Part shown: positions 1 to 12,640 of the stretch, one piece after another
How positions within the stretch are numbered: the stretch's first letter is position 1
Layout: each line of letters starts with the position of its first letter
From: Parasponia andersonii
Lineage: Eukaryota; Streptophyta; Magnoliopsida; Rosales; Cannabaceae
Direction: 5' to 3'
Assembly: GCA_002914805.1 (NCBI GenBank)
Contig: JXTB01000261.1
Location: 441,290 to 505,289 of the forward strand
DNA: 64,000 nt
The notes under the pieces: model-generated
Seen by the model: the letters and a program-made list of their open reading frames with translations, nothing else
The model's database searches: none
What the model was told of the DNA's origin: nothing
Made by a program: the position numbers and the translations under genes

Positions 1-2104
1 AGCTCAATAAGGCTACAAGGAAAGATCATTTCCCACTGTCATTCATTGACCAAATGCTTGACAGACTTGCTGATAAGGAGTATTACTATTTCTTGGATGG
101 ATACTCAGGTTACAACCAGATTGTTATAGCACCTGAGGATCAGGAGAAGACAACTTTCACTTACTCCTATGGAACTTTTTCCTTCAAGAGAATGCCATTT
201 GGTCTTTGCAATGCTCCAGCAATGTTCCAGCGATGCATGATGTCTATTTTCAGCGATATGATAGAAAAGACCCTCGAAGTTTTTATGGATGACATTTCTA
301 TATTTGGGGAATCCTATGAAGATTTCTTGCTGAATTTAGAAAAGGTCTTGGAGCGATGCGAAGAAACTAATCTGGTCCTAAATTGGGAAAAATGCCACTT
401 TATGGTACAAGAAGGCATTGTATTGGGTCATAGAGTTTCCAAGCATGGCATTGAAGTGGACAAGGTAAAAACTGAAGTTATTGAGAAGTTGNNNNNNNNN
501 NNNNNNNNNNNNNNNNNNNNNNNNNNNNNNNNNNNNNNNNNNNNNNNNNNNNNNNNNNNNNNNNNNNNNNNNNNNNNNNNNNNNNNNNNNNNNNNNNNNN
601 NNNNNNNNNNNNNNNNNNNNNNNNNNNNNNNNNNNNNNNNNNNNNNNNNNNNNNNNNNNNNNNNNNNNNNNNNNNNNNNNNNNNNNNNNNNNNNNNNNNN
701 NNNNNNNNNNNNNNNNNNNNNNNNNNNNNNNNNNNNNNNNNNNNNNNNNNNNNNNNNNNNNNNNNNNNNNNNNNNNNNNNNNNNNNNNNNNNNNNNNNNN
801 NNNNNNNNNNNNNNNNNNNNNNNNNNNNNNNNNNNNNNNNNNNNNNNNNNNNNNNNNNNNNNNNNNNNNNNNNNNNNNNNNNNNNNNNNNNNNNNNNNNN
901 NNNNNNNNNNNNNNNNNNNNNNNNNNNNNNNNNNNNNNNNNNNNNNNNNNNNNNNNNNNNNNNNNNNNNNNNNNNNNNNNNNNNNNNNNNNNNNNNNNNN
1001 NNNNNNNNNNNNNNNNNNNNNNNNNNNNNNNNCATTGCCATTCATCTCCATATGGGGGACATTTTGGAGGTTTTAGAACAGCTGCTAAGGTTTTGCAATC
1101 AGGTTATTATTGGCCAACCATCTTCAAAGATGCTCATGAATTTGGCAAGACTTGTGATAGGTGCCAAAGAACTGGGAACATCTCACAAAGACATGAAATG
1201 CCCTTAAATAGTATTATGGAAGTTGAGTTATTTGATGTGTGGGACATAGATTTCATGGGACCATTTCCTCCATCTTTTAGGAATCTTTACATCTTGGTAG
1301 TTGTAGACTATATGTCTAAATGGATGGAAGCTTTAGCATTTCCCACAAATAATTCCAAGGTTGTGGTGAAGTTCCCGCATAAGAATATTTTCACACGTTA
1401 TGGCACTCCAAGAGCCATCATTAGTGATAAAGGAACACACTTTGGTAGCAAGCAGTTTGAGAATCTTTTGGCCAAATATGGGGTGAGGCACAAAATAGCT
1501 AAAGCGTACCATCTGCAGACAAGTGGCCAAGCAGAAATTACCAATAGAGAGATCAAAAGAATTTTGGAGAAGGTTGTGAATCCCACTAGGAAGGATTGGT
1601 CAACAAGACTTGATGATGCTCTTTGGGCCTATAGAACAGCCTTCAAAACACCATTGGGAATGTCTCCATATAGGCAATCTTTGGGAAAGCATGTCACTTG
1701 CCGGTGGAGCTAGAGCACAAGAATATTAGGCGATAAAAAAACTCAACATGGACTTTCAACTTGCTGGGGAAACACGGCTGCTGCAGCTAAATGAGCTGGA
1801 AGAATTTCAAATGTGTGCTTACGAGATTGCCAAGTTATACAAAGATAAAACAAAAAAATGGCATGACAGCAAGATCCAACAAAGGACCTTCGAATCTGGG
1901 CAGCCAGTCCTATTGATTAATTCTCGATTGAAGCTATTTCCTGGTAAATTGAAGTCGAGGTGGTCAGGTTCGTTCAAGATAGCCAAAGTCTATCCATATG
2001 GTGTTGTTAACTTACTAAAAGAAAACTCAGGTCTCCAGTTCAAGGTTAATGGCCAAAGATTAAAGCACTATTGGGAACCTGAAGTTGACAGAGGGAAGAC
2101 CTGA
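1..2104 (+). mobile_element. Athila-type Ty3/gypsy element, pol region (5' part lies outside the window)
   Basis: This is a fossil LTR retrotransposon. The first 490 bases translate to gypsy reverse transcriptase of the Athila/Tat branch, with the fingers-palm segment RMPFGLCNAPA and the catalytic-site variant FMDD. After the assembly gap come an integrase zinc-binding segment (H and C ligands near 1035-1180), the integrase core beginning [13 protein letters not shown], and a C-terminal segment with RLKLFPGKLKSRWSG, which is typical of Athila. The order RT, integrase core, integrase C-terminus is normal for Ty3/gypsy. The copy is broken, with a few visible breaks. The upstream gag, protease and 5' LTR lie beyond the left edge. 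Family assignment is from recognised motifs, not from a search. Confidence 0.9.
492..1032. other. Assembly gap (541 N)
   Basis: This is an unbroken run of N within the Athila pol region. It hides the RNase H part and the start of the integrase. The stated length may be an estimate. Confidence 0.99.
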
Positions 2105-5024
2105 ATCACTCTACAAGACCAATGATTGAACAAGAAGTCGGGCTATTGACTCTAAACTAAGCGTTTAGTGGGAGGCAATCCACTGCTTATCACCCTTTTA
2201 ATTCTTTTCTTGTTTTACTCTTTAGAAATTTTTACATTTTGCTATTCTTTTGTTAGTTGTAAAAAGAAAATGGTCACGAGATGTGAAAACTTGATTTTTG
2301 ATCTATGGTTAATTCTTATGCAAGGAAATTTGCTTAACAGTGGAGACAAGTGGGAAAACATGAATTCAGGATGGATTTTGGTATTCTGATGCAGAACAGC
2401 AGATTCCAAGGAAATGACAGATTACTACAGCAACGAAATTAATGTTATATATTTGCTACAGCAACAGACCCAGTTCCAGACTATTCAAAAAAAAAAGTGG
2501 GGTAACTTTTTCCCTTTTTTTTAAACCCTAGCCCCACACAATCTCCTTTAACAGCAACATCCTTTCAGTCTTCACCTCACCACTCTCCTTTTCTTTGACG
2601 GCCACTGGCAATTCCGATGAGAGGTCTCATTTTCACTCAAGTTTGGGGGAGAGAACTTTTCTGTTGCATGTGAAATGGGAATCAAGTGTGTAGCTTGTAT
2701 AGCATCTAAAGTAGTCAAGTTCGAATCTAAAGCAGCTGAAACAAGGTATTTTACATTACACCAAAATATCTCAAAAAGAATATCCAAAATTAGCCTCTAA
2801 TTGCCGAGAAAGGATTCGTGTGGAATAATAATGCACCACTAGGGCAGCCGCCATTCATTGTAGATGTTATCATCCAACACAACTGGCAGCTGTTCTGCGC
2901 TTACCTTGAGGACCTGATTGTGCCTCTGGTTCGTGAATTCTATGCCAACCTGACTAATCCAGAAGAGGACACTGTGTACATTAAAGGAGTTTAGGTGCCC
3001 TTGAGCGTCGAAGCCATCAATACCATCTTCGGTTTGGGGGATCTGGTAGATGAGCACTCTGAATTCATCGAAAACATCACAGAACCCGAACTGCTCACAG
3101 TGCTAGAAATTGTTTCTGTAGCAGGAGCTGAGTGGAATGTCTCATCCCAGGGTGCCTACATATGCCTTCGGAACCTACTAAAACCACCTGCAAAAGTATG
3201 GTACCACTTTCTAAAATCTAGCTTGCTGCCCACCACGCATGGAAAAACAATTTCCAAGGAGTGTGTATTGCTGTTGTACTCCATGTTGACTGGTAAATCT
3301 ATCAACGTGGGTCAAATGATTTATAGGGAGATTGGTGTGTGCGCCGTGAGGAAATCAGGGGCGCTATTTTTCCCATCCCTAATTACCAGGATGTGTCGCA
3401 ATGCTCATGCTCCTTATCTGGTAAATGAAGAAAAGCTGCACAACATGGGCGAAATAGATGCCATTGTCGTGGCCAGAATTGCCCAAGAAGGACTAGCTGA
3501 GTCAACCCATTGACCCTCCTCAAGTAAACCTATTGCAGCATCCAGCAGTAGCAACAACAATGATATCCTATAGCAGCTAAAGTCCCTAGAGCAGCTCATG
3601 AGTCAACAACAAGTACAATAGTACCAGCTAATGTCTATACTACAGCAAATTCACCAGCAGCAGCAACAATTTTTGGCATATGCAAAGGAATGGGATAATG
3701 CCCTGAAGAAGTCCTTGCAAAAGAATTTCACCAAACCCATTCCAATTTTCCCTGTATTTCCAGAAGAAATACTGTAGCACTTGGACGATGAGCAAATGGC
3801 AGAATCTGATGAAGATGAATCAAATGGAGCTGCAGCATAACTATGATAGGGAGTTTTTCATTTCTTTACCGTTTCTTTTTATTTCCTTATGTGTTTCATC
3901 ACATTTTGTGTCGCAGTGGGGACAGTGCATTTTTTTTAGTTTGGGGGTTGTTAGTTATCTAATTGGTGTTTGTTTAACTATTTATCTGATTATCTTTCTT
4001 TTGTGTGGTTGTTTGTTAATTTCTTTGTGTAATCTGTTGCTCCGGTATGCTACAGTTTTGTGATTTTATGAAATTCTCACTACTTTACAATTTTTAGCTT
4101 ATGAGATTAACAGCCTTGAATTGAATGTTGGAGATATTTGTTTCAGCTTACTGTTAGATGTGAAATTTCTAATTTTTCTTTGCACTAGAACTATGGATTA
4201 GAGGACTTTTGGAAAGCTTTCGAAATCTTGAATCACTGTGAGGGCTTTAGGTTCTAGAACTGATTTTGTGAATCTTTTGAAGGGAAATTTAGGAGACCAA
4301 ACATGAAGGACTTAGTGTAGGCATGGTACATTAAAAGAAAGTTGAGTTTAAGTTTGGGGGAGTAAAAAAAAAAAATAATAATAATAAAAAAAAAATAATG
4401 AATACTCCACTATTTTGAACTGCTTAGTAACCAAGGGTAACATTAGCTCCTTGTGTTCCTTTGCGTCAAACGGTGGTCTGAAATATAAGTATGCTATAGC
4501 AACTCTGAAAATGACTTTGCTGAGTAATCGGGTGCCTTCATCACCAATGTTGGCATTCGCGTAAAAAGGCATTGTGACATCTGAGTATTCAAAAAAATTA
4601 AAAAAAAATGGGACGAGTAATAGTAAAAACAATCCCCCAAATTAAGCTCAATAGTGCAAGGTTGTTAAAGCCTTATAAGTCTTCAGGGTTTGGTGGACTT
4701 GCATTAATGAAGAAGCATTTACAAGATTAGCTTTTAAAACTAGAAAGTTAGGCCCAATAATCTTGTTTTGATATGAGTTGAGTAATCGAGAGAATTCTAA
4801 CCATAGTTTCCACACACACACTCAAGGAAAAATCACATGTGAAAGTAAGTTTGTAATGAATTGAACTAGTATTTGAGAAAGGGTGATTCTGATCAAAGGA
4901 TGAAGATTGAAAAGTTGAACAGAGAACTAAGGAATGATTTTCTTGCTGTTAGCAAACCAAAACTCTTTTGTGTCTGCGTCATTTTTATCACTTGGGGACG
5001 AGTAACAATTCAAGTTTGGGGGTA
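2105..5024 (+). mobile_element. Athila element, region downstream of pol with a plant-transposon-protein domain
   Basis: Between pol and the 3' LTR lies about 2.9 kb. A conserved stretch at about 2830-3510 carries KVWYHFLKSSLLPTTH and LLLYSMLTGKSINVG, which I recognise as the 'putative plant transposon protein' domain of the third, sometimes called env-like, ORF of Athila elements. It is followed by a glutamine-rich, CAG/CAA-rich stretch (about 3540-3680). The remainder is AT-rich untranslated DNA with poly-A runs near 4365-4400. The region ends in a purine-rich tract, caagtttgggggta (5011-5024), directly before the LTR, which fits a polypurine tract. The region is decayed. The function of this domain in the family is not established. 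Confidence 0.7.
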
Positions 5025-6497
5025 TGATAACTCTATTAGAATAGAGTTATTTGGTATGTTTTTGATTCTTAAGATAGTTATTTTAAAGGATAAAATTGTC
5101 TAGTTTAAGTGCTTTTCTTTATTTTATTTTGGTATACGATGTTTCTAATGTTAAAAATCTAATACAGTCAATATCTATTTTATTCCTGTTAATTTCTAGT
5201 AGAAATACTAAATTTTGGACTTGAGTTCTGATGTATTTAAATGGCAGTATCTTTGAAGGAAGGTTGAACTTAAGTCAAGGTTAGAAGTAACTTTGCTACA
5301 GCAATGTGCCAGAGTAATACTGAACAGCAGAATTCTTTTTGCAGCTGACATTTTTTACGCACAACTGGTACTGACAGCTAATATTAAATAACAGCTAAGG
5401 GAAAATGAAGCAGAAGTGGTCCTTACTCCATATTTGGCGGACACGTGTGTTAGGGTACCTTACCTACTCTAATATAAAAGGAAAGTGTACTGTAAGAAAC
5501 AAAAAGGTGGCGGCTGAGCAGGAAGTAAAATACGAAAAAAGAAAGAAAGAGAGGAGGATAGTACAGAGAAGAATGGGTGAAGGAGAGGCAGTACTAGCAG
5601 CAAAGAGTTGAAATTACCACTATCCAGCTAGACTTTTCCTTACCTTTTTCAATCTTCTTTGTATTTAATTTCTTTTTCTTTTCTTCAATTTTCTGTAATC
5701 TATAGAATACTTTGGGCTGCTGATTTTTGAGCCCCAAAACATGAGCTAAGTTTTTCTTAGTTGGGATTATGATGAATCTAAGGTTCTAATGACTGGTTAA
5801 GTGTTGTTTTGATGTTTATGGAAATTGTTTCTAGTTCATTCAAGTGAGCTTAGTTACTAATTCCTATTATTGCTTGGCCACCAATATTTAGGATAAATAA
5901 ATTAGGATTAAAGCTGGAAAGGTTACTCTTAATTGGATCTAGCTTGAATGATGTATGTTTCAATCATCCCCTTGGTAGATCTTTGAATTAGTAATGGTAT
6001 AGGAATATATTATTACCATGTATAACCCAATGAAAATTGATGCTACAAATAGTGTTTTGAGAGCTGGGTTGGCATAGGAATATGTAAATCTGGTTTGAAG
6101 AACTTAAAACATAATAAATTCAGAAGATTATTATGTGCTGATTGAATTTTCGGTTTACTAGAGTGATTTTGCCATAAGCGTTGCTACAGCAATTGAACCC
6201 AGATTTACAACTAAGGAGGATTCAATAATCCCAGCTTAAACCCACCACTGGTTGACATTTAATTGATACTTCGCGTTATCTTCTGTTTGATATTTACATT
6301 TTTTTTTTTAGCATTCTTTAGATTTTACCATTTACTTGCAAATCTCAGTTTTTTATTTTCTTAAAACTATCTAGTTTGACATTTAGTGTTTACAAATAAC
6401 TTGATAAGCAATCCCTGTGGAGACGAAACTTAACTTACTACTGTATTACTTGTTCGACATGTGCGCTTGCGTAGCAATTATAAAATTCGCAACAACA
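5025..6497 (+). repeat. 3' LTR of the Athila element
   Basis: The LTR starts TGATAACTCTATTAG directly after the polypurine-like tract. It ends in the block 'atccctgtggagacgaaac' followed by '...cgcaacaaca', the usual Athila/Tat LTR terminus; the end could be 6494 or 6497. Length is about 1.47 kb, normal for the family. A TATA box, tataaaag, lies at 5473-5480, and a CT-rich stretch follows at about 5640-5700, so the transcript start is expected near 5505. The paired 5' LTR is outside the window, so the target duplication cannot be checked. Confidence 0.8.
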
Positions 6498-7087
6498 TTT
6501 GATAAAAATTTGTTTAGGAAGTTTTCTTAGCTAGGTCGTTTATTAGACTTGCTTAGTAAAGGGCAGTTTGTTAGCACTTTCGTACATCAAAAAATATCAA
6601 GGAGAATGAATTGTCAAAAAAAAATGAAATATGTTTCTTAATAGAGGGAAAACTAGTTAGGTTATTCTTCAATGAGTTTGTGTTAATATCTTGACTATAC
6701 ACAAGTGATGGTCTAATAGATAAAGAGATTGAAAAAGTTACTACAAAGCAAGAATTAATGAATAAATACTTTGGTAAGAAAGCTCCTAAACTAGCAGACA
6801 TCACTAATGTTCTAAGTGATCTATATTAGCATAAGGAAAGGACTAAGAACAGAGTGAAATTGTGCTTTGTTTACCTACTTGATGCTTTGTTGCTAGTGTC
6901 CAACTTAACTGCAACAATCGATCCATTTTGATTGTAACTTGTTGATGATCTATCATTGTTTGATAAATATCATTGGGGAAAGTTGTGTTACAATAAAATT
7001 GTTTATTATATTAACTACTAAGACATGCAATCCAAAAATGGTGGTACAAGGAAATGGAACTTTTACTATTGCCCATGGATATTTCAG

Positions 7088-7397
7088 GTAAGTTCAATTT
7101 TTTTTTAAAGACTTTAAATATTTCAGATTTTAGATTTTGAAAAATATTTTAAAGTTGAGCGACCTTAGATATACTTTTTTGACCTTATATTTGCACTGAG
7201 ACACCTTTAGTACTTCAAAGGTCATTCATTGCAATTTGTGTAGTTGCTTAGTGTAATTTAAGATCATTCAATAAAATTTGGAACTTTTTTAGTGTAACTT
7301 AAGGTAGCTCAATGAAATTTGAAACTTTTTATGTTATTATTTTGTTAAATATTTTTTTCATTAACGTTAATAATAGTCACTTTATTTTTTTATTTAG
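7088..7397 (+). other. Probable intron of the DUF1985 gene
   Basis: A clean donor (cag|gtaagt) at 7088 and a pyrimidine-rich acceptor (tatttag|gc) ending at 7397 bound 310 bp. The protein similarity breaks at exactly these points (CPWIFQ before, AWICEAMP after). In DUF1985 genes the conserved tryptophan-rich junction is commonly split here. The intron is unusual in holding several copies of the gagcgacc/ggtcgctt-like motif seen elsewhere in this MULE. Confidence 0.6.
7100..7345. repeat. Iterated gagcgacc-type motifs, copy group 1 (inside the intron)
   Basis: Degenerate units such as gagcgacctta, ttgaccttata, aggtcattca, ttgcttagtgtaatttaaga and gtgtaacttaaggtagctca occur every 25-35 bp. The unit at about 7248-7270 matches the stretch at about 17883-17905 almost base for base, which links this region to the one beside the transposase. 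Confidence 0.6.
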
Positions 7398-8326
7398 GCA
7401 TGGATTTGTGAGGCTATGCCAAAGTGGGTGAGTTGATTGGCAATAGAATTCCTAGAAACCATGTTCCACGATGGTTAAATTGAAGATAAAAGAGTCGCAT
7501 AAAAATACTTTAGTTAGTAGGATATTAGAAGTCATAAGAGATGTTGACGTATTTATCCGTTATATGTACAATAGTTATATCTAATTATTTTAATGTTTTA
7601 GATGTACTAAATTATTTGCTTGTCGACCAAATGTTCCACTTTTCAGTTCTTTATTCGGCCCACATTGTTCCCTTCACGAGAGGAGAATGTACAAGTTTTC
7701 TATGCTTAGAGACTTGGTAGCTATGAGGATACAGATGATAATGAATGTATATTTTACTCCCAAATCAAGTATTCTCCAAGTTCAAATAATTGTAAGTTCT
7801 CAAGCATTTATGTAATTTTGATATTATTTTATATTTTTATTGTAGAAAATAAGAGATTAAAGGTTAGTGTATATTTGGGACCAATAAAGAGACATTTCTG
7901 AAGTCTTTAATAATCAAACTGCAGCCTGAAGCATAAGAGTGAGCTAAAAAACTCAACTGGAGCAGCAGCTAGACGCCGCGACGCCTAGAAATAGGCACTA
8001 TAGCACCTCAGCTCTAGAAGAATCGGCATCGCAGTGCCTAGAAAGGGCACCACAGTGCCTCAGCACCAGAAACACTGGCATCACAGTGCCAGTGTGATTT
8101 TAGCACATGTGGAAGCTGTGTTTTCTCTATTTTGCACCCATATGTCCATTCGGTTTTGGTAGATTTTGAAGGCCATTTTTGGCCCTCGATCTAATACCAA
8201 CAGATGGTTAGATTTTTTTTCCTTTCTTAGGTCATCTTGGTACTCTTTAAAACACACTTAAGCCTTCATTTCAAGGTGCAAAGAGTTGGAGAGAAGACAC
8301 ACTTTTAAGAGCTGAAAAATCCTAAA

Positions 8327-8330
<4 letters not shown>

Positions 8331-8371
<41 letters not shown>
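8331..8371. repeat. (GA) dinucleotide microsatellite
   Basis: About 20 uninterrupted GA units. Confidence 0.95.
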
Positions 8372-8374
<3 letters not shown>

Positions 8375-9463
8375 TTTGTAGCTAAAATTTGGACAAGATG
8401 CTTAAGAGAGATATCTGAAGAATTTAAGATTTAAAGTTCCACCTCCACAAAAGAGTTTTTTCTTCCTCTTTCTCATCTTAATCTCATTTAAATTTTGTAT
8501 TGGGCATATTGTATAGTTTATTTGGAATTATGAAAGTCTTTATGAGATTAAACATAGATTCTACTATGCTTGGATTAATTCTCTATATTATGTTTTGATT
8601 TCCCTTTTTTATACTTTGTTTTGAATATTTTGTTAGTTTTTGGCTTATTTTCCATTGCCAATTCATTTATGTTTCTCCTTGCTTATTGCCTCTAACTTAT
8701 GTGGCCAATGAATTAGTTGAACTTAGGTTGTGATTTTGATACTTGAGAGAGTTTTATTTCAGAAACTGGAATTGAGAAACATAGTTTAGGTTGTTGTGAG
8801 ACCGAGAAGAGATCAACACCTAGATAATCAAATTAGAAAGTTTTAAGGGATAAAACTTAATTAGTGCTTAGACAACCAGGTTAGAGAGAGATATCAACTT
8901 AGGTAGTTAGGCATATTATCTTATTCAGAACTTAAGAGAGGGAATGAGGTTAGATTACGTCCCTCGATTAATGAATTTAGTAGAATTAGACTAGTAATTA
9001 CTCAATTTGACGAACTTAGAAATAATTATGTGAATTCAAATTTTACGCTTTATCCTTAAGTTTTACTAGACTTACTAGGTTATTTAATAGGAGGTAATTA
9101 TAATTGTCAATCTGGTGATGTCGTGTTACATTGCAATGTTCACCTTACTAAGAGAAAATGGAGATACACCAAATCAAGAGATCAAAGACTGGCTTTTAGT
9201 CTATTACCTATCTCATCTCATTTTAACGCTCGCCATAATGAAAGAGAAGATAGCAAGATACCAGATCATGAGGACTAGAGGTTACCTACTTGTTCATTCT
9301 TTCCCTTGTCAACACTCTAACCTACATTAACTTGTGATACCCATATCCTTCTAGACTTTGGCATGCCAACTCCCTGACCCTACCCATGGATCCCTAAGTA
9401 GGTTATTTGGTTAATTATTTGAGTCACTAAAGCTTTGTATTGGTAGTTTTCTTGCCTATTATG

Positions 9464-9665
9464 ATGAGTTATGTAGATGAAGGCATAAGGAAACTATGGA
9501 TAAGATCACTTAAAATGATGAGCTAAGCAGAAAATGATACGAGGAAGTTATGGCTAAAATTGCCTAAAATAATGAGTTAAGTAGAAAATGAAACGAGGAA
9601 CCTATGGTTAAGATCGCACAAAATAATGAGTTAAGCAGATAAGGCACAAGGCTATTATGGATATG
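9464..9665. repeat. 54 bp tandem repeat, about 3.7 copies
   Basis: Units starting 'atgagttatgtag', 'atgagctaagcag', 'atgagttaagtag' and 'atgagttaagcag' begin at 9464, 9518, 9572 and 9626, exactly 54 bp apart. The period is a multiple of three, but every frame I checked has stops within the units, so coding is not supported. Confidence 0.9.
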
Positions 9666-10636
9666 ATACACCATCTTATTAACCTATTCGACCTTCATCG
9701 AAATACAAAGAGCTCGCATTAACAACAACCCTTATGAGATGGTGGGATTAAAGATGATGGCCAAGATAAGAAAGTAAATGAGGCCCAAAAAATCAAGAAC
9801 ACCCATCACATATGGATTCATTTACCTACAAGACACCACCCATAATAGTTTACGAAGGAGTTGTTGGTGTGGAATTCAGTGATAAGGTTGAGTAAGTGAT
9901 CTGTGATGGTTGACCATTAAGGATGAGGAAGCGAGCTCCAGCATTGATGTCACCTATTGTACAGTGGCCAAAGAAGGTCTAATACTCGAGGTTAGCACTC
10001 CCTACATTTGACCCATTTTGGATACCTGATGGTGAGGTATAATGGTGATAATGATAGTAGATAAACTATCCGATATGGCCTTGTATCCTATTCTCGAGAG
10101 TTCTTTGATATTTTGGCGGGAAAGCAAAAATACTTACGTAATGAGGTAATATTTTGTTTTTTTTTAACAAATAACTATATTTTTTCCTCATAAAATATTA
10201 TATTACATTTAGTCAATTGCTTTTCTTTTATAACACATTGATGAGATATTATACATATTAAGAAAAATATGGATAAATTCCAAATATCCTCTTATAGGAT
10301 ATTTGCATTCTAAGTGATAAGTTTGGGCAAATGGTTTGTGGGCTATATGCTCAGTATAAAAAAATTGAAGGGTCATATCTGTCCAATTTCCTATGAGTTA
10401 CTAGAATATACCATGGGGTGAGGCCGACTAGGAGAGAGACTAGTCAAGAGTTGGTCGTTTCTATGTGCCATGGAATTGGAATAGTACATATTAGCTGTTA
10501 CTCATAGTTGAGCTTCAAGATTGGACAATATCAGCCTATGACTCATTACCCCAATATGACCGTTATTCGATTGAGAGTATAGAGAGGGTAGTGTAGCCAC
10601 TATTAAGAATAAGCCCTAGAAAGTAGTTTTTTTTTT

Positions 10637-12205
10637 GTTAGACATTTTGAACAATATTTATTAGATTTTAGTGTTATCTATTTGTTGTTAAGAAATTCTA
10701 TATCATGTCGCAATTATATACATGCAATGCTTGTGTTTTCTATATTGCAAATGTCTAAAAGTTTCCATAACTAATAATGAGTAATAAAGTTCTTTATTTC
10801 ATTATGTCTAAATAAAATTTTATATTATGCAAATAAAGATAGAATACTTTATTTTACCACATATTGTAGTGTTGTCTATTTTAACAAGATTGATAAAGTC
10901 TCTAATTATCAAAGTATTTGACTTTGGATAGAAATACTAGTGCATTATAAGAAAGTTATAAATATATTGAACTGAACCAAGTATACATAGAATTTGAGGT
11001 CAAGTGTTGTAACTCAACATTTTATTTTAAAATAATCTAGCACTATTGCATGATTTCCTTAATTCTATTGATTGTCGGACTTGCTTTCATAAGTTTTATC
11101 CTTTTGAATTACTAAAGGACTAGTTCCGTTCTAGGTTCAAACTCTAATACTTTGGAAGATGAGATTTATGAGTTGACAAGAAACTCCTTAATGATTTAGA
11201 CACTATGCGTATAATGTCATTTTGAGTTTTTTTAAAGACTTAGATAATAAAAACCATGCGGATATTCACTTTATGAATTTGATTGTGTTTGAATGGGTAG
11301 TTACAATTACCCTAGTCAATTATTATCCATTAGATAAAAAATAGTAACTCAAAGGTAAATATGTACTACATAGGTAATATGATAATATTACCTCACTTGT
11401 ACGGCATCGCATCAGGGGTATATCTACAAGTATAATATATGCTAAATAGATAAACTAACTAAATTGTTAATTAATTTTATAGAAAATATATAGCATTTAG
11501 TCTAAGAGTGCAATATTGGGCTTATAGTGGAGTGCCTCAATATTAATGGACAAGGCTCAGTTATAATTAAGAGTTAATTATGTCTATAAATAATTGGCCT
11601 ATTAGAGCTTAGACCACTTGGATCTGTAAGGTCATTTGTCTAGCTCACACATAGTCTATAACTAATTGAATGGTCAATTAAGCCTAATAAGGTTTACACC
11701 TTTCTAGTAAAATAAGAGAAAAAAGTTCTCTATTCTCTGTACAAGTGCTACACACCACTTGCAGTCACAAAGACTGATTTTTGAAACATAGAGAGAAAAA
11801 GAGAGAGTTGAGCTACTAAAGAAAAAATTCTGAGTTTGTTCATGGCCGTTGACAGGGAGATACCCACGGTTGTAAACATACAGTTAAGAAGAAGGAAGAA
11901 CGTCTTTCAGATCATTTCGCTTACCTTTCGTAGGGAATCAAGAAAGTGCCAACATATTGGATTATTTAATAGGCTCTAGAGAATAGACGGGAAGACTCAA
12001 TATTTATGAAATATTTCTAGGTTTTATCTAAACCATGATCTATGAATTGATTTATGTTAGATCAACAATCTTATGTTTTATCTTATAAAGTTTCAAAAGA
12101 AAATTAAAATCCTAATTTCGTTACACTCTTGATTTGTTTATAAAACTGCGAAAATTGTTTTTAGTAAAATCATTTTTTAGAATTATTTTTTTGGAATTTT
12201 CAACA
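10637..12205 (+). repeat. Copia-like LTR, probably solo
   Basis: The stretch begins TGTTAGACATTTTG and ends GAATTTTCAACA, so it has TG...CA ends and is about 1.57 kb long. Its inner text, including 'ggagtgcctcaatattaatgg' near 11530 and 'tctataaataattggcc' near 11584, is of a kind seen in plant Copia LTRs. Neither a primer-binding site nor pol sequence follows, so it looks like a solo LTR. The 5 bp on each side do not match, so the ends or the type may be wrong. It is an old, decayed copy. Confidence 0.4.
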
Positions 12206-12640
12206 GCCATTACTAATTCCTTTCCATTTTTAATTGCTCAGTAGTAGGTTAAAAAATTATCGAACTCATTTTAGGATTCTGATGAGTATTCAGCGGCCTC
12301 ACTCTTTATATATCTCAAAAAATATTTGAATATAAGATTCATCACAGTTTAAACTTTTAATATATAAGTTTCTTAGCAAATGATAATTTATTTAAATTTT
12401 TTCTAATAGAGGAGATTACAAAGTATATATGCTAAAGACTTGGCTGGTCTTAGTAATGAGAATGTATGAAAAAAACTTAATGACAATAATATAGATATCA
12501 TTCGAGATTTGTGCACAGTACAACTCTATGTAGGTAGTGCAAAGCTATAGTTGCAGATTCTTTTTTATACTCTCTGCCTAGATATAAAGATTTTCTATAT
12601 TGGAGTATACATTGATTATTATCTCAAAGGTATTTTGATT
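12206..12640. other. AT-rich filler inside the MULE
   Basis: I see no coding signal, repeat unit or RNA gene here. Confidence 0.5.

Larger units (their letters stand above)
6498..7560 (+). pseudogene. DUF1985-domain gene of a Mutator-like element, broken and split by the Athila insertion
   Basis: Plus-strand translation gives segments typical of DUF1985, the domain found with Ulp1-like protease genes carried by plant MULEs. These are an LGRLLDL segment just right of the Athila LTR, then KNEICFLIEGKLVRLFFNEF (about 6630-6690), a VDDLSLFDKYHWGKL segment (about 6930-6985), CPWIFQ before an intron, and WICEAMPKVGELIGNRIPR after it. In-frame stops and frame changes show it is dead. The N-terminal part should lie left of the Athila element, outside the window. 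No downstream Ulp1 protease domain could be recognised. Assignment rests on motif memory; a profile search against DUF1985 would settle it. Confidence 0.65.
7561..10636. other. Unclassified repeat-rich stretch inside the MULE
   Basis: No gene is supported here. 7561-7800 may be further decayed sequence of the DUF1985 gene. 7900-8100 is GC-richer, with repeated 'cacagtgcct' and 'gcatcgcagtgcct' phrases. A (GA) microsatellite lies at 8331-8371. 8400-9100 has an LTR-like texture, with CT-rich runs followed by a low-complexity leader, but no partner copy or clear TG/CA ends, so I do not call it. A 54 bp tandem repeat lies at 9464-9665. 9670-10636 shows nothing recognisable. Confidence 0.5.

Noticed and set aside
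428-1713. Long open frames spanning the N run, on both strands
   Set aside because: They are artefacts of untranslatable N; only the flanking Athila pol text is meaningful.
2168-2389. 73-codon frame after Athila pol with a hydrophobic segment
   Set aside because: Lies in the untranslated spacer of the element; composition is typical of AT-rich chance frames.
7850-9100. Possible LTR with GA run and leader-like text
   Set aside because: No clear TG/CA ends, no partner copy and no primer-binding site or pol nearby; left as unclassified.
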